A stretch of 64,000 nt of DNA, taken from positions 1 through 64,000 of the forward strand of contig SVCU01000006.1 of the NCBI GenBank assembly GCA_015058215.1, in the 5' to 3' direction. Source of the DNA: Clostridiales bacterium. GTDB taxonomy: Bacteria; Bacillota; Clostridia; Peptostreptococcales; Anaerovoracaceae. The position numbers and the translations under genes were made by a program. Below, in pieces: positions 16,149 to 24,845 of the stretch. Within the stretch, counting starts at the first letter, position 1. Every line of letters begins with the position of its first letter. The notes under the pieces were generated by a model. That model was given only the letters and a program-made list of their open reading frames with translations, did no database searches and was not told where the DNA came from.

Positions 16149-17561
16149 ATGAGAAAGACTAAAATTGTATGTACCGTAGGCCCTGCCAGCGCCAACGAAC
16201 AGACCCTTCGCGAAATGTGTCTGGCCGGCATGAATGTGGCCCGTTTCAATTTTTCCCACGATGTTCACGAAGAACATAAGCGCCGCATGGATCTTGTGAA
16301 AAAGGTCCGCAGCGAACTGAACCTGCCCATCGCCCTGATGCTGGATACCAAAGGCCCCGAATACCGCATCGGTATTTTCGAAAAGGGTGCCATCGACCTG
16401 GCGGAGGGGGATACCTTCGCTTTCACCGTGGAAGACATCAAGGGGACCCAAAACCGTGTCTCCGTCAGTTACAAAGGCATGATCAAAGAGCTGGAGATCG
16501 GTGATACCATTCTGCTGAACAACGGCCTTCTGCGCTTCGTGGTAGAAGAGCTGACCGAAACCGATGCCATTTGCCGCGTAGTGGACGGTGGTCACCTTTC
16601 CGACCGCAAGAGCATGAGCTTCCCCGGCAAGGTTCTGAAGCAGATCTATCTCAGCGAACAGGACAAGAAGGACATCCTTTTCGGCGCCAGCCAGGAGATC
16701 GACTACATCGCCTGCTCCTTCGTTTCCTGCGCGCAGGACCTGATCGACGTTAAGAATTTCCTGAAGGAAAACGGCATCAGCGGCATTGACCTGGTGGCCA
16801 AGATCGAAAACCAGTCCGGTATCGATAACATCGAGGAAATCTGCGCCGAATGTGACGGCATCATGATCGGCCGCGGCGATATGGGTGTGGAAATTCCCTT
16901 CGAAGAACTGCCCGCCATCCAGAAGCATCTGATCACCAAGTGCCGTATGCTGGGCGTCCGTGTCATCACCGCCACCGAAATGCTGGAATCCATGATCACC
17001 AATCCCCGTCCCACCCGTGCGGAAATCTCCGACGTGGCCAATGCCGTTTATGATGGCACCAGCGCCATCATGCTGTCCGGCGAAACCGCTGCCGGCAAGA
17101 ACCCCGCTCTGGCTGTTGCCACCATGGCCAAGATCGCGGAACACACCGAACAGAACATCCATTACGAAAAGCGATTCCGCTCCAGAACCTTCCTGATCAA
17201 GAACACGCTGGATGCCATTTCCCACGCCACCTGCGGTATGGCCATCGACATCGAAGCCAAAGCCATCGTGGTCTGCTCCCTGTCCGGCAAGACCGCCCGC
17301 ATGGTGTCCCGTTTCCGTCCGCCTGTAGATGTTGTGGGTCTCACCACCGACGAACGAACCTGGCGGAAGCTGGCTCTGTCCTGGGGTGTGGTTCCCATGA
17401 TGTGCGAAGAACTGCCTTCCACGGAAGTGCTGTTCTACACCGCCAAGAAGCTGGTAAAGCCCGCCCTGAATCTGCAGTGCGGCGACCGCATCATCATCAC
17501 CGGCGGCAACACCAACGGCCAGTCCGGCAACACCGACCTGATCAAGATCGAAACCCTGTAG
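16149..17561 (+). CDS. pyk: Pyruvate kinase
   Basis: Final glycolytic enzyme, phosphoenolpyruvate plus ADP to pyruvate plus ATP. The 470-residue protein begins MRKTKIVCTVGPASANEQ and has ARFNFSHD, LDTKGPEYRIG, the catalytic-site VAKIENQSGIDN, MIGRGDMGVEIP and the potassium/substrate segment ATEMLESM. It lacks the extra C-terminal PEP-utiliser domain found in Bacillus and some Clostridia. It has its own promoter and stands alone. Confidence 0.96.
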   Translation: MRKTKIVCTVGPASANEQTLREMCLAGMNVARFNFSHDVHEEHKRRMDLVKKVRSELNLPIALMLDTKGPEYRIGIFEKGAIDLAEGDTFAFTVEDIKGTQNRVSVSYKGMIKELEIGDTILLNNGLLRFVVEELTETDAICRVVDGGHLSDRKSMSFPGKVLKQIYLSEQDKKDILFGASQEIDYIACSFVSCAQDLIDVKNFLKENGISGIDLVAKIENQSGIDNIEEICAECDGIMIGRGDMGVEIPFEELPAIQKHLITKCRMLGVRVITATEMLESMITNPRPTRAEISDVANAVYDGTSAIMLSGETAAGKNPALAVATMAKIAEHTEQNIHYEKRFRSRTFLIKNTLDAISHATCGMAIDIEAKAIVVCSLSGKTARMVSRFRPPVDVVGLTTDERTWRKLALSWGVVPMMCEELPSTEVLFYTAKKLVKPALNLQCGDRIIITGGNTNGQSGNTDLIKIETL

Positions 17562-17633
17562 CCATTGCAATTTCAATGGAAGAAGTAAAAAGACAAGCCA
17601 AAGAATAAGTTAAAAAACAAGTGAAAAGTAAGT

Positions 17634-17666
17634 AAAAAGAGGAACCCTGCAGGGTTCCTCTTTTTT
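17634..17666. terminator. Bidirectional terminator between pyk and the HTH gene
   Basis: A 14-bp stem from AAAAAGAGGAACCC with a TGCA loop; A and T flanks serve both converging genes. The stop codon of the minus-strand gene lies in it. The 70 bases before it, after pyk, are A-rich without a gene. Confidence 0.85.
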
Positions 17667-18249
17667 AGAAGCGCTGTTTCATAAGACCGTGCTTGTTGCA
17701 GTACCAGTACAGGTAGGCGATGCCCCGCTTCTGGAAGCGGGCTTCCGCGTTGCCTTCCGGATAGAGCTTTACAAACTGTACCCGGTCAGCTCCAACCACA
17801 GCCAGGAAGGAAATGAAATGATCTTTGGTCATGGGATGGCGCACGGTGACGAACTGTTCATCTTCCACCGGCTCAACGGTGACGGCGTGGGCTTCGTCCA
17901 CCTCCTCAGCTTCCAGCGGGGGAAGGGGGATGCCGCAGCAGCAGATCACTGCATCGCCGCTGGCGTGGATCACATTGCCGCAAACCGGACAGACGTAGAA
18001 TTTGGACCGCATCATGTTACAGGAAACATTGCGGTTGATCACGGTATTTCCGGACATCAGCTCCATGACGGTGACACCCAGGGCATTGGCCAGAGGTTCC
18101 ATGAGAGAAATATCGGGCAGACCCTTAGCGGTCTCCCACTTGGAAACGGCCTTGCTGCTGACACCGATCCGGTCTGCCAGCTCGCCTTGGGTCATGCCTC
18201 TTGCTTCGCGCAGCTGTTTGATAGCTGCGCCGGTGATGTAGGTATCCAT
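17665..18249 (-). CDS. HTH regulator fused to a desulfoferrodoxin (superoxide reductase) domain
   Basis: A 194-residue two-domain protein. Residues about 5-65 are an Xre/Cro helix-turn-helix (AIKQLREARGMTQGELADRI, then VSSKAVSKWE). Residues about 82-194 follow desulfoferrodoxin: FYVCPVCGN (Cys87, Cys90) and CCC (103-105) match its small iron centre, and H121, H138 (RHPM), H144, C184 and H187 (YCNKHGL) match the five ligands of the superoxide-reducing iron. The 138/144 and 184/187 spacings equal those of the known enzyme. The lysine normally next to the first ligand (EKH) is Ala here (EAH). I infer a DNA-binding sensor of superoxide or redox state. AAGGAG precedes the ATG; upstream in-frame codons lack conservation. 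Confidence 0.85.
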   Translation of the reverse strand: MDTYITGAAIKQLREARGMTQGELADRIGVSSKAVSKWETAKGLPDISLMEPLANALGVTVMELMSGNTVINRNVSCNMMRSKFYVCPVCGNVIHASGDAVICCCGIPLPPLEAEEVDEAHAVTVEPVEDEQFVTVRHPMTKDHFISFLAVVGADRVQFVKLYPEGNAEARFQKRGIAYLYWYCNKHGLMKQRF

Positions 18250-18321
18250 AAAACGATCTCCTTGCGTAATACAGCATGGACTGAACTTCTGCGAATCCGA
18301 ATGCTGCGGGATTCTGTTTCT

Positions 18322-18350
18322 ACTATACCCAAAGATGGAGTTCACTGCAA
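18322..18350 (-). promoter_or_regulatory. Promoter of the HTH/desulfoferrodoxin gene
   Basis: Reading the minus strand: TTGCAG (18350-18345), 17-base spacer, TATAGT (18327-18322). The -35 box overlaps the 3' end of the upstream Bro-N gene. Confidence 0.7.
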
Positions 18351-19160
18351 CCTACGCTGCGTGGATGCGGCTGTGACAACGGGAATACCGGTCCGTTCTT
18401 CTACTGCGAGGCGGGCAATGCCGGCGGCTTCGCCGCCTTCCCGCGCCACAGCTTTGTTTTCATCAAAAGTTTCAGGCTCCTTTTGCTTGGAAATCTCTGT
18501 GGTAGTTGCTTCTGCGAGCATATTGAGAACCAGTTCCAGCGTGGTCATGTTATCCCGCAGATTTTCTTTTTTCAAGCCTTTAAGATCTTTATACTGCCGC
18601 GTGGTAAGCCCTGACCAGGCCTGAGAAATTTCATCGGTGAGAATGGCATATTCTTTTCCTTTTTTAACACCGCGATGCTCCCATTCGTCGGTCAGTTCTT
18701 TGCGAACCTGGATGGCCTGCAGACGTTGGTTGATCCATTCCCGGGAATAGCCTTTTCTTTGATAAGTCGCCAAGGCACGATTGATACTGAGCTCCGGATC
18801 GATGTTTTCTTCCAGGCGTTCCCGGCCCACCTGCGCCAGCCAGAGCTTGAATGGTTCGGCTTTTGGGGAGGGTATGGACTGGATAAGCCGCAGAAGCTGC
18901 TCTGTATCCGCCACATCGGTGAGATACATCTTACCATCTTTTGGAGATTTCATTCTCAGTCGGTTACAAAATGTAACCGACTGATTTCCTTCTTCTGAAA
19001 GACGTTTTTTTAGAACTTTCCAGTAGTTATTAGGATTTTTACTTTCTGTCAGGACGGCCACCACATCCACGATGGAAAAGTACCATTCTTCTTTTTCGGA
19101 ATCCCAGACACTGCGGATACGCTGATTCTGGAAAAGCTGCAAACTGTTCAGTTTTGTCAT
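18342..19160 (-). CDS. Bro-N domain protein, phage antirepressor-like
   Basis: A 272-residue protein with an N-terminal Bro-N domain (QNQRIRSVWDSEKEEWYFS, IVDVVAVL, YLTDVADTEQLLRLIQSIPS, AEPFKLWLAQVG), a middle helical part (KGYSREWINQRLQAIQVRK, LTDEISQAWSG) and a C-terminal part. The family occurs in phages, where some members act as antirepressors, and very often as isolated chromosomal genes in gut anaerobes. ATG 19160 follows AAAGGGGG. No other phage gene is nearby, so this is a solitary cargo or domesticated gene. It lies directly upstream of the HTH/desulfoferrodoxin gene on the same strand, 92 bases apart. Confidence 0.85.
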   Translation of the reverse strand: MTKLNSLQLFQNQRIRSVWDSEKEEWYFSIVDVVAVLTESKNPNNYWKVLKKRLSEEGNQSVTFCNRLRMKSPKDGKMYLTDVADTEQLLRLIQSIPSPKAEPFKLWLAQVGRERLEENIDPELSINRALATYQRKGYSREWINQRLQAIQVRKELTDEWEHRGVKKGKEYAILTDEISQAWSGLTTRQYKDLKGLKKENLRDNMTTLELVLNMLAEATTTEISKQKEPETFDENKAVAREGGEAAGIARLAVEERTGIPVVTAASTQRRLQ

Positions 19161-19332
19161 GAGAATACCCCCTTTTGCAAAGTGTTCTTTACGAAAAGGG
19201 TAACATAGAAAACGAAGAAGAACAAGTGTTCGCGCCCGGAAATCGTTCGACAAGTTTCGACAAAATTCGACAAACTGAACAAAAGCGAGCAAACTGCAGA
19301 CAGCCCGGTTGATTTACAGAATCGCAGGTGAT

Positions 19333-20568
19333 ATGATTGAACAAAATAAAGAAATTCGCGTTTTCTTTGCGAAGAAAGGCTGGTCTTTTCCGATGTCTAC
19401 CATTGTTACATTGAGTGTATGTTTGCTTTTGACATTGATCCCTTCGCTTGTTATCCTGCTTCACAAAAGCGATCCGAAGAAGAGTCTGCCGCTGACCATC
19501 ATGGCAATCGTGTTTACCGGGATTTCCTGCATCGGCGGTTTTGTCGCAACTAAGTTTATCGGACTGCAAATCATGCTGGGCCCCATCGAACTTTTCTCGC
19601 AGATCCTGTCGATCCTGGCATCGGTGATCCTTTCGCTGTTCTTTAAGAAATTTTTCGCCGGAAAAGCGGACGAATCTGCTGCTGCAGAAACTCAGGATGG
19701 TTCCGGACAGCCTGCACCGAAAAAGAATGCAAAATTTGGCCTGTTGATCACCGTTGCAGTTCTGGCAGTGGCCCTGGTGGGTGTAATGGCCCTTGCCGGC
19801 GGCGGGGAAGAAACTTTCACTGTGGGGCAGGTATGTGGCCCCGATGGCATCAATTTCATTTTGTATGAATGCTATCTGTCGGAACGGATCGATAAAGATA
19901 CCCTCGATCCCAAAACCATCGATGACGAAGGCTGGAACGCAGAGGAAGGCAATATTTTCACCTATCTGAACTATCGGGTCATCAATCATTTGGACTACAC
20001 CATCAACCTTCACACGGACGTGAATATTTATGCGGAATTCCGGGGAGAGCGGTATGGCAATTACCGGGTCAGCAGCCAGGGGGAAGATCCTGCCGATATG
20101 GATGTGGCCCCAAATCAGGATAAAAGCTGTCACTTTGTGTTTTATGATATGACCGAAGAACTGCGCGATGCGGAACCCGGTGAAAAACTGCGCATTCTGG
20201 TGGATTTTCAGGGCAAAACCTTTGTGTACGAAATCCCCGTTTACGAACTGGAAGTTTGCAAGGCTGAGGAAGTGCAGGGGAATGGTTCCGGCTTTGTAAA
20301 GGCGGATGCATCCACGGAACAGAACGTGCGGCAGATCCTGAATAACAGCAAAGGTTATACCTGGCAGAGCGGCAACGTCAAATGCAGACTGTCTTTCACC
20401 GATACGGAAGCCAGCCTGGAACAGACTCTGGCCGGCAGCACCTACACCGTCAGCGGCCCCTACGAAGTGGGAACCGAATACCTGAAGGTCAACTATGGCG
20501 GCGGCGATGTGTATTATCGCTGGGATTACAACGAAAACGGGCATCTGAACCTGTATCTTGTTGACTAA
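19333..20568 (+). CDS. Membrane protein of unknown function with extracellular domain
   Basis: About 411 residues. Two or three N-terminal membrane helices (TIVTLSVCLLLTLIPSLVIL, a second through the IGGFVATKFIG region), a linker rich in Ala/Gln/Lys, another helix (LLITVAVLAVALVGVMALAG), then a beta-rich domain of about 240 residues that includes DUF4352-like features (VGQVCGPDGINFILYECYLSE; YEIPVYELEVCK) and a C-terminal Tyr-rich lipocalin-like repeat. I do not recognise a named function. The start is uncertain: TTG 19309, ATG 19333 (chosen, AGGTG just upstream) or ATG 19393 are possible. A terminator follows. Confidence 0.7.
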   Translation: MIEQNKEIRVFFAKKGWSFPMSTIVTLSVCLLLTLIPSLVILLHKSDPKKSLPLTIMAIVFTGISCIGGFVATKFIGLQIMLGPIELFSQILSILASVILSLFFKKFFAGKADESAAAETQDGSGQPAPKKNAKFGLLITVAVLAVALVGVMALAGGGEETFTVGQVCGPDGINFILYECYLSERIDKDTLDPKTIDDEGWNAEEGNIFTYLNYRVINHLDYTINLHTDVNIYAEFRGERYGNYRVSSQGEDPADMDVAPNQDKSCHFVFYDMTEELRDAEPGEKLRILVDFQGKTFVYEIPVYELEVCKAEEVQGNGSGFVKADASTEQNVRQILNNSKGYTWQSGNVKCRLSFTDTEASLEQTLAGSTYTVSGPYEVGTEYLKVNYGGGDVYYRWDYNENGHLNLYLVD

Positions 20569-20612
20569 GCCGATGCGGTTCCGAAGATACTATTTTAGAA
20601 AAAAGAATAGAA

Positions 20613-20642
20613 AAAAGGCTCCGACATGGTCGGAGCCTTTTT
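20613..20642. terminator. Bidirectional terminator between the membrane gene and tRNA-Glu
   Basis: A 12-bp stem AAAAGGCTCCGA/TCGGAGCCTTTT; A-rich on one side and T-rich on the other, so it can end both the + gene and the minus-strand tRNA. Confidence 0.85.
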
Positions 20643-20646
20643 CGAT

Positions 20647-20721
20647 TGGTAGTCCCTAGGGGAATCGAACCCCTGATTCCGCCGTGAGAGGGCGACGTCT
20701 TGACCGCTTGACCAAGAGACC
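20647..20721 (-). tRNA. tRNA-Glu (CTC anticodon)
   Basis: Cloverleaf on the minus strand: acceptor GGTCTCT with AGGGACT, D arm, anticodon stem around the loop CTCTCAC giving anticodon CTC, T arm AGGGG TTCGATT CCCCT, and encoded CCA. The acceptor contains a G-T first pair. Confidence 0.95.
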
Positions 20722-20742
20722 ACAATTTTGTAAGCACAAACT

Positions 20743-20771
20743 ATTATATTGGATTTTTTTCGCTTTGTCTA
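20743..20771 (-). promoter_or_regulatory. Promoter of tRNA-Glu
   Basis: Minus strand TAGACA, 17-base spacer, TATAAT (-10 at 20748-20743), 22 bases before the tRNA 5' end. Confidence 0.7.
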
Positions 20772-20853
20772 TGGTCTTTTTGGATTTTTTTTGTTAGAAT
20801 GGACACATTCCGGCGGAGCGTGCGCGCGATGCCGTCACATAAGGAGGATCATT

Positions 20854-22347
20854 ATGATTCGTTATCAGAGCACCAGAGGAAGCAATGTGAAGAAGTCCGC
20901 AGCCCAGGCCGTGATCCGGGGCATCGCAGAAGACAAGGGTCTGTACGTGCCCGAAACCATGCCGGAAGCTTTCCTGACTCCCGCCTTTCTGGAAAGCCTG
21001 AAAGATAAGACTTACCCTGAAACCGCCGCTGCCATCCTGCCCGCATTCCTGACGGACTATACCGCAGAAGAGCTGCAGGCCTGCATCGACGGCGCTTACA
21101 ATACCGATAAATTCAGCAAGGAAGAGATCGTTCCCCTGCAGAAGGCCGGCGGCGCCTGGTTCCTGGAGCTGTACCACGGCCGCACCGCAGCCTTCAAAGA
21201 TATGGCTCTGTCCATCCTGCCTTACCTGCTGACCACCGCCATGAAGAAGGAAGGGGAGACCAAGAAAGTGGTCATCCTCACCGCCACCTCCGGCGATACC
21301 GGCAAGGCCGCCCTGGAAGGCTTCGCCGACGTTCCCGGCACGGAGATCATCGTTTTCTATCCCGAAACCGGTGTCAGCCAGGTGCAGAAGCAGCAGATGA
21401 TCACCCAGGAAGGGGAGAACACTCACGTTTTCGGCATCCGCGGCAACTTCGACGATGCCCAGACCGGCGTCAAAAAGATCTTCACCGATGCGGCCATCGC
21501 CAAGCAGCTGGAAGATCTGGGCTGCAAGTTCTCTTCCGCAAATTCCATCAACATCGGCCGTCTGGTGCCCCAGGTGGTCTATTACGTCTGGGCTTACACC
21601 CAGCTGCTGAAAGCCGGTGAAATCAAGGCCGGCGAAGCCATCAACGTGGTGGTGCCCACCGGCAACTTCGGCAACATCCTGGCCGCCTGGTACGCCAAGG
21701 CTTTGGGCCTGCCCGTGAAGAAGTTCATCTGCGCCTCCAACGAAAACAACGTACTCACCGACTTTATCAACAACGGTGTCTACGATATTTCCGAAAGAGC
21801 CTTCCACGTGACCAGCTCTCCCTCTATGGACATCCTGATCTCCAGCAATCTGGAACGTCTGCTGTACCATCTGTCCGGAAACGACGGCGACGAGATCCGC
21901 GCGCTCATGACCGCTCTGGAAACCGAAAAGAAGTACGAGGTCAGCAGCAAGATCCGGGAAGGTCTGGCCGATTTTGTGGGCGGCTGCGCAGACCAGGCGC
22001 AGACTGCGGAAGCCATTGGCAGCCTGTGGAAGTCCGAGGGCTATCTGATGGATACCCACACCGCCGTAGGCTACAGCGTTTACAAGGCTTATAAGGAAGA
22101 AACCGGCGATGATACCCCTGCGGTGATCGCATCCACCGCCAGCCCCTATAAGTTCGCGGACAGCGTTTCCGCCGCCATCGATCTTCCCAAAGCTGCGGAC
22201 GGTTTTACCGCTCTGGAAGAACTGCATGCGGCCACTTCCGTGACCGTTCCCAAGGGTCTGCAGGCTCTGGACAAGAAGGCTGTCCGCCACCCCGGCGTCG
22301 TGGAAATCGATGCCATGACCGAAGCCGTTTTTGGCTCTCTCCGCTAA
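20854..22347 (+). CDS. thrC: Threonine synthase
   Basis: PLP enzyme converting O-phosphohomoserine to threonine. The 497-residue protein starts MIRYQSTRGSN, has LPAF and the PLP-lysine motif HGRTAAFKDMAL, ATSGDTGKAALEGF, NSINIGRLVPQ and the phosphate loop PTGNFGN. The ATG at 20854 has AAGGAGG six bases upstream; open frame extends upstream through non-conserved sequence. No homoserine genes adjoin it, so it is not part of a thr operon here. A weak extended -10 (TGTTAGAAT near 20792-20800) may drive it. Confidence 0.95.
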   Translation: MIRYQSTRGSNVKKSAAQAVIRGIAEDKGLYVPETMPEAFLTPAFLESLKDKTYPETAAAILPAFLTDYTAEELQACIDGAYNTDKFSKEEIVPLQKAGGAWFLELYHGRTAAFKDMALSILPYLLTTAMKKEGETKKVVILTATSGDTGKAALEGFADVPGTEIIVFYPETGVSQVQKQQMITQEGENTHVFGIRGNFDDAQTGVKKIFTDAAIAKQLEDLGCKFSSANSINIGRLVPQVVYYVWAYTQLLKAGEIKAGEAINVVVPTGNFGNILAAWYAKALGLPVKKFICASNENNVLTDFINNGVYDISERAFHVTSSPSMDILISSNLERLLYHLSGNDGDEIRALMTALETEKKYEVSSKIREGLADFVGGCADQAQTAEAIGSLWKSEGYLMDTHTAVGYSVYKAYKEETGDDTPAVIASTASPYKFADSVSAAIDLPKAADGFTALEELHAATSVTVPKGLQALDKKAVRHPGVVEIDAMTEAVFGSLR

Positions 22348-22350
22348 GAA

Positions 22351-22430
22351 TCGAAACAATTTTGAAAAAGATTTAACGAAATTGAACGAAGTTTTAACGA
22401 AGTTGAAAACTGTTTTAACAATGTGCAAAA
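22351..22430 (+). repeat. Degenerate 21-base tandem repeat after thrC
   Basis: TTTAACGAAATTGAA (22372) and TTTAACGAAGTTGAA (22393) are 21 bases apart, and TTTAACA recurs another 21 bases on (22414); a weaker unit ending TTTTGAA starts at 22351. The array lies between the thrC stop and the terminator. Confidence 0.6.
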
Positions 22431-22456
22431 ACGCCCGCAAAAAAGCGGGCGTCTTT
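22431..22456 (+). terminator. Rho-independent terminator after thrC
   Basis: An 8-bp stem ACGCCCGC/GCGGGCGT with an A6 loop, followed by CTTTT. Confidence 0.8.
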
Positions 22457-22507
22457 TGTATTTTTTGCAGTTTTTTTTGATTTTCTTCTTTTCAATTGCT
22501 GTGTTTA

Positions 22508-22516
22508 TGTTAAAAT
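22508..22516 (+). promoter_or_regulatory. Possible extended -10 promoter of the rnf operon
   Basis: TGTTAAAAT, a TGn extended -10 without a recognisable -35 box, about 70 bases before rnfC in an AT-rich gap. Tentative. Confidence 0.35.
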
Positions 22517-22584
22517 GTTACTGTTGATTTTTGCAACGTTTTTTATGCTGCAAAAATGAAAGTTTTTGAAAGGAAGTAGAGACA

Positions 22585-23892
22585 ATGATTCGAAAACATC
22601 TGCCGGCAATTCATGTGGCTCATCACAAGAACACCATGAATCTGCCCGTGGAAGCTATGCCTATCCCTGCCAAGGTCTGCATTGCTATGGTACAGCACAT
22701 CGGTGCTCCCTGCAAGCCCGTTGTCAAAGTTGGTGACAGCGTAAAAGTGGGCCAGGTCATCGGCGATAGCGAAGCTTTCGTCAGCGCTCCCATCCATGCC
22801 AGCGTTTCCGGTAAGGTGGCCAAGATCGAACGGAAGATGACCCTGCAGGGCCAGCACGACGAAACCATCACCATCATTCCCGACAAACTCCAGGAAGTCT
22901 ACGAAGGCGTACAGCCTCCCGTGATCGAAAGCCGTGCCGATTTCCTGAAGGCAGTCCGCGCCAGCGGTCTGGTCGGTCTGGGCGGCGCAGCATTCCCCAC
23001 CCACGTAAAGTTCAACCCCAAGAACATCGACGAAGTGGACACCCTCATCGTCAACGGCGCAGAATGCGAACCCTACATCACCGTAGACTATCGCAGAATG
23101 CTGGATGAACCCCAGAAGGTCATCAACGGCTGCCTGGCCGTCATGAAGTGGATGGACCTGAAGAAGTGCTTCATCGGCGTGGAAAGCAATAAGCCCAAGG
23201 CCATCAAGGCTCTGGAAGAAGCTGCAAAGGATTACCCCGAAATCGAAGTGATCACTCTGCAGGCCAAGTACCCCCAGGGTGCAGAACGAGTTCTGATCTA
23301 CGAAACCACCGGCAAGGTCATGGGCCCCGGCAAGCTGCCCGCTGACGTCGGTGTGGTGGTTTCCAACGTCACCTCCATCGCCACTCTGCAGGAATACCTG
23401 GAAACCGGTATGCCTCTGGTCGCAAAGAACCTGACCGTGGACGGCAACGCAGTCCGCACTCCCAAGAACCTGCGGGTTCCCATCGGTACCGTCATTTCCG
23501 ACGTTGTCGATTACTGCGGTGGCTATCGCCGCATCCCCAAGAAGCTGATCATGGGTGGTCCCATGATGGGCCGTGCCATCTACGACGATGGTCATTCCAT
23601 TCTGAAAAACAACAATGCTATTCTGGTCTTTGACGAAAAGGCATCCGAACAGCCCAAGGCAACGGATTGCATCCGCTGCGGCCGCTGCGTGGAAGCCTGC
23701 CCCATGAACCTGATGCCCACCGAACTGGCAAGAGCAGTAGACGCCAAGAACGTTGACGCTCTGGTAAAGCGCCGCGTCGGTCTGTGCATGGAATGCGGCA
23801 GCTGCTCCTACGTCTGCCCCGCAAAGCGTCAGCTGTCCCTGATTAACCGTCTGGGCAAGGCCATCGTAGCAGAAGGAGGTAAAAAAGCATGA
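22585..23892 (+). CDS. rnfC: Rnf complex subunit RnfC
   Basis: Peripheral subunit that carries the NADH/FMN site and iron-sulfur centres of the Rnf complex, which moves electrons from reduced ferredoxin to NAD+ and pumps Na+ or H+. The 435-residue protein has a barrel-sandwich start, the glycine-rich GLGGAAFPTH motif, NGAECEPYITVDYR, and near the C-terminus two ferredoxin motifs, CIRCGRCVEACP and CMECGSCSYVCP. This is the short form without the long Ala/Lys-rich tail of proteobacterial RnfC. It opens the rnfCDGEAB operon; its stop overlaps rnfD (ATGA). Confidence 0.96.
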   Translation: MIRKHLPAIHVAHHKNTMNLPVEAMPIPAKVCIAMVQHIGAPCKPVVKVGDSVKVGQVIGDSEAFVSAPIHASVSGKVAKIERKMTLQGQHDETITIIPDKLQEVYEGVQPPVIESRADFLKAVRASGLVGLGGAAFPTHVKFNPKNIDEVDTLIVNGAECEPYITVDYRRMLDEPQKVINGCLAVMKWMDLKKCFIGVESNKPKAIKALEEAAKDYPEIEVITLQAKYPQGAERVLIYETTGKVMGPGKLPADVGVVVSNVTSIATLQEYLETGMPLVAKNLTVDGNAVRTPKNLRVPIGTVISDVVDYCGGYRRIPKKLIMGGPMMGRAIYDDGHSILKNNNAILVFDEKASEQPKATDCIRCGRCVEACPMNLMPTELARAVDAKNVDALVKRRVGLCMECGSCSYVCPAKRQLSLINRLGKAIVAEGGKKA

Positions 23893-24845
23893 GCCGTCTC
23901 GCACAGGGAAGCTTAGTCGTATCTTCTTCCCCCCACGTTCACAGCGAAGCAACCACTCAGAAGATCATGCTGGATGTGATCATCGCCATGATCCCCGCCA
24001 TCATCATGTCTGCAGTTGTTTTCGGTGAAAGAGCTGTCCTGATGACCTGCGTCTGCGCCGGCGCTTCCGCTGCATTCGAAGCACTCTATCGTAAACTCAT
24101 GAAGAAGGAACAGACCGTACAGGATCTGTCCGCTATCGTTACCGGTATCCTCATCGCACTGAACGTGCCCGTAACTCTGCCCTTCTGGCAGGCTGTTCTG
24201 GGCTGCGGCTTCGCAATCATCATTGTTAAGCAGCTGTTCGGCGGTATCGGTCAGAACTTCGTGAACCCCGCCATCGCAGCAAGAGTTTTCCTGCTGGTAT
24301 CCTTCGCCACTCCCATGACCACCTGGTCCGTGACCCGTCAGATGGTCGCAGCCGGTGTGGATGCCACTACCATGGCAACTCCTCTGGGTCTGCTGGCAGA
24401 AGGCGCTGTAGACCAGCTGCCCTCCAACCTGGATCTGTTCCTGGGCTTCTGCGGCGGTTCTCTGGGTGAAACCAGCGCACTGGCACTGCTGATCGGCGGC
24501 ATCTACCTGGTAGTCCGCAAGGTCATCAGCCCCGTGATCCCCGTATCCTACATGGCAACCGTGGCTCTGTTCGCACTGCTGATGGGCCAGGATCCCATTT
24601 TCCATCTGTGCGCCGGCGGCGTGATGCTGGGTGCCATCTTCATGGCAACCGACTACACCACCGCTCCTCTGACCACTACCGGCAGAATCATCTTCGGTGT
24701 CGGCTGCGGCTTCATCACCATGGTGATCCGTCTCTTCGGTTCCTATCCCGAAGGCGTTTCCTTCGCCATTATGCTGATGAACATCATCACTCCTCACATC
24801 GATAATCTGTCCAGACGTAAGCTGTACGGAGGTGTAAAGGCATGA
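23889..24845 (+). CDS. rnfD: Rnf complex subunit RnfD
   Basis: Integral membrane subunit with covalently bound FMN. The 318-residue protein has about nine to ten hydrophobic helices and the flavin attachment region DATTMATPLG, where a threonine is expected to carry FMN. FVNPAIAARVF and ATDYTTAPLT are further family blocks. It overlaps rnfC and rnfG by four bases each. Confidence 0.95.
   Translation: MSRLAQGSLVVSSSPHVHSEATTQKIMLDVIIAMIPAIIMSAVVFGERAVLMTCVCAGASAAFEALYRKLMKKEQTVQDLSAIVTGILIALNVPVTLPFWQAVLGCGFAIIIVKQLFGGIGQNFVNPAIAARVFLLVSFATPMTTWSVTRQMVAAGVDATTMATPLGLLAEGAVDQLPSNLDLFLGFCGGSLGETSALALLIGGIYLVVRKVISPVIPVSYMATVALFALLMGQDPIFHLCAGGVMLGAIFMATDYTTAPLTTTGRIIFGVGCGFITMVIRLFGSYPEGVSFAIMLMNIITPHIDNLSRRKLYGGVKA

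Noticed and set aside
17562..17579. Inverted repeat CCATTG-N6-CAATGG after pyk
   Set aside because: Only six base pairs and directly after the stop; too short to claim a function, and the real terminator is at 17634.
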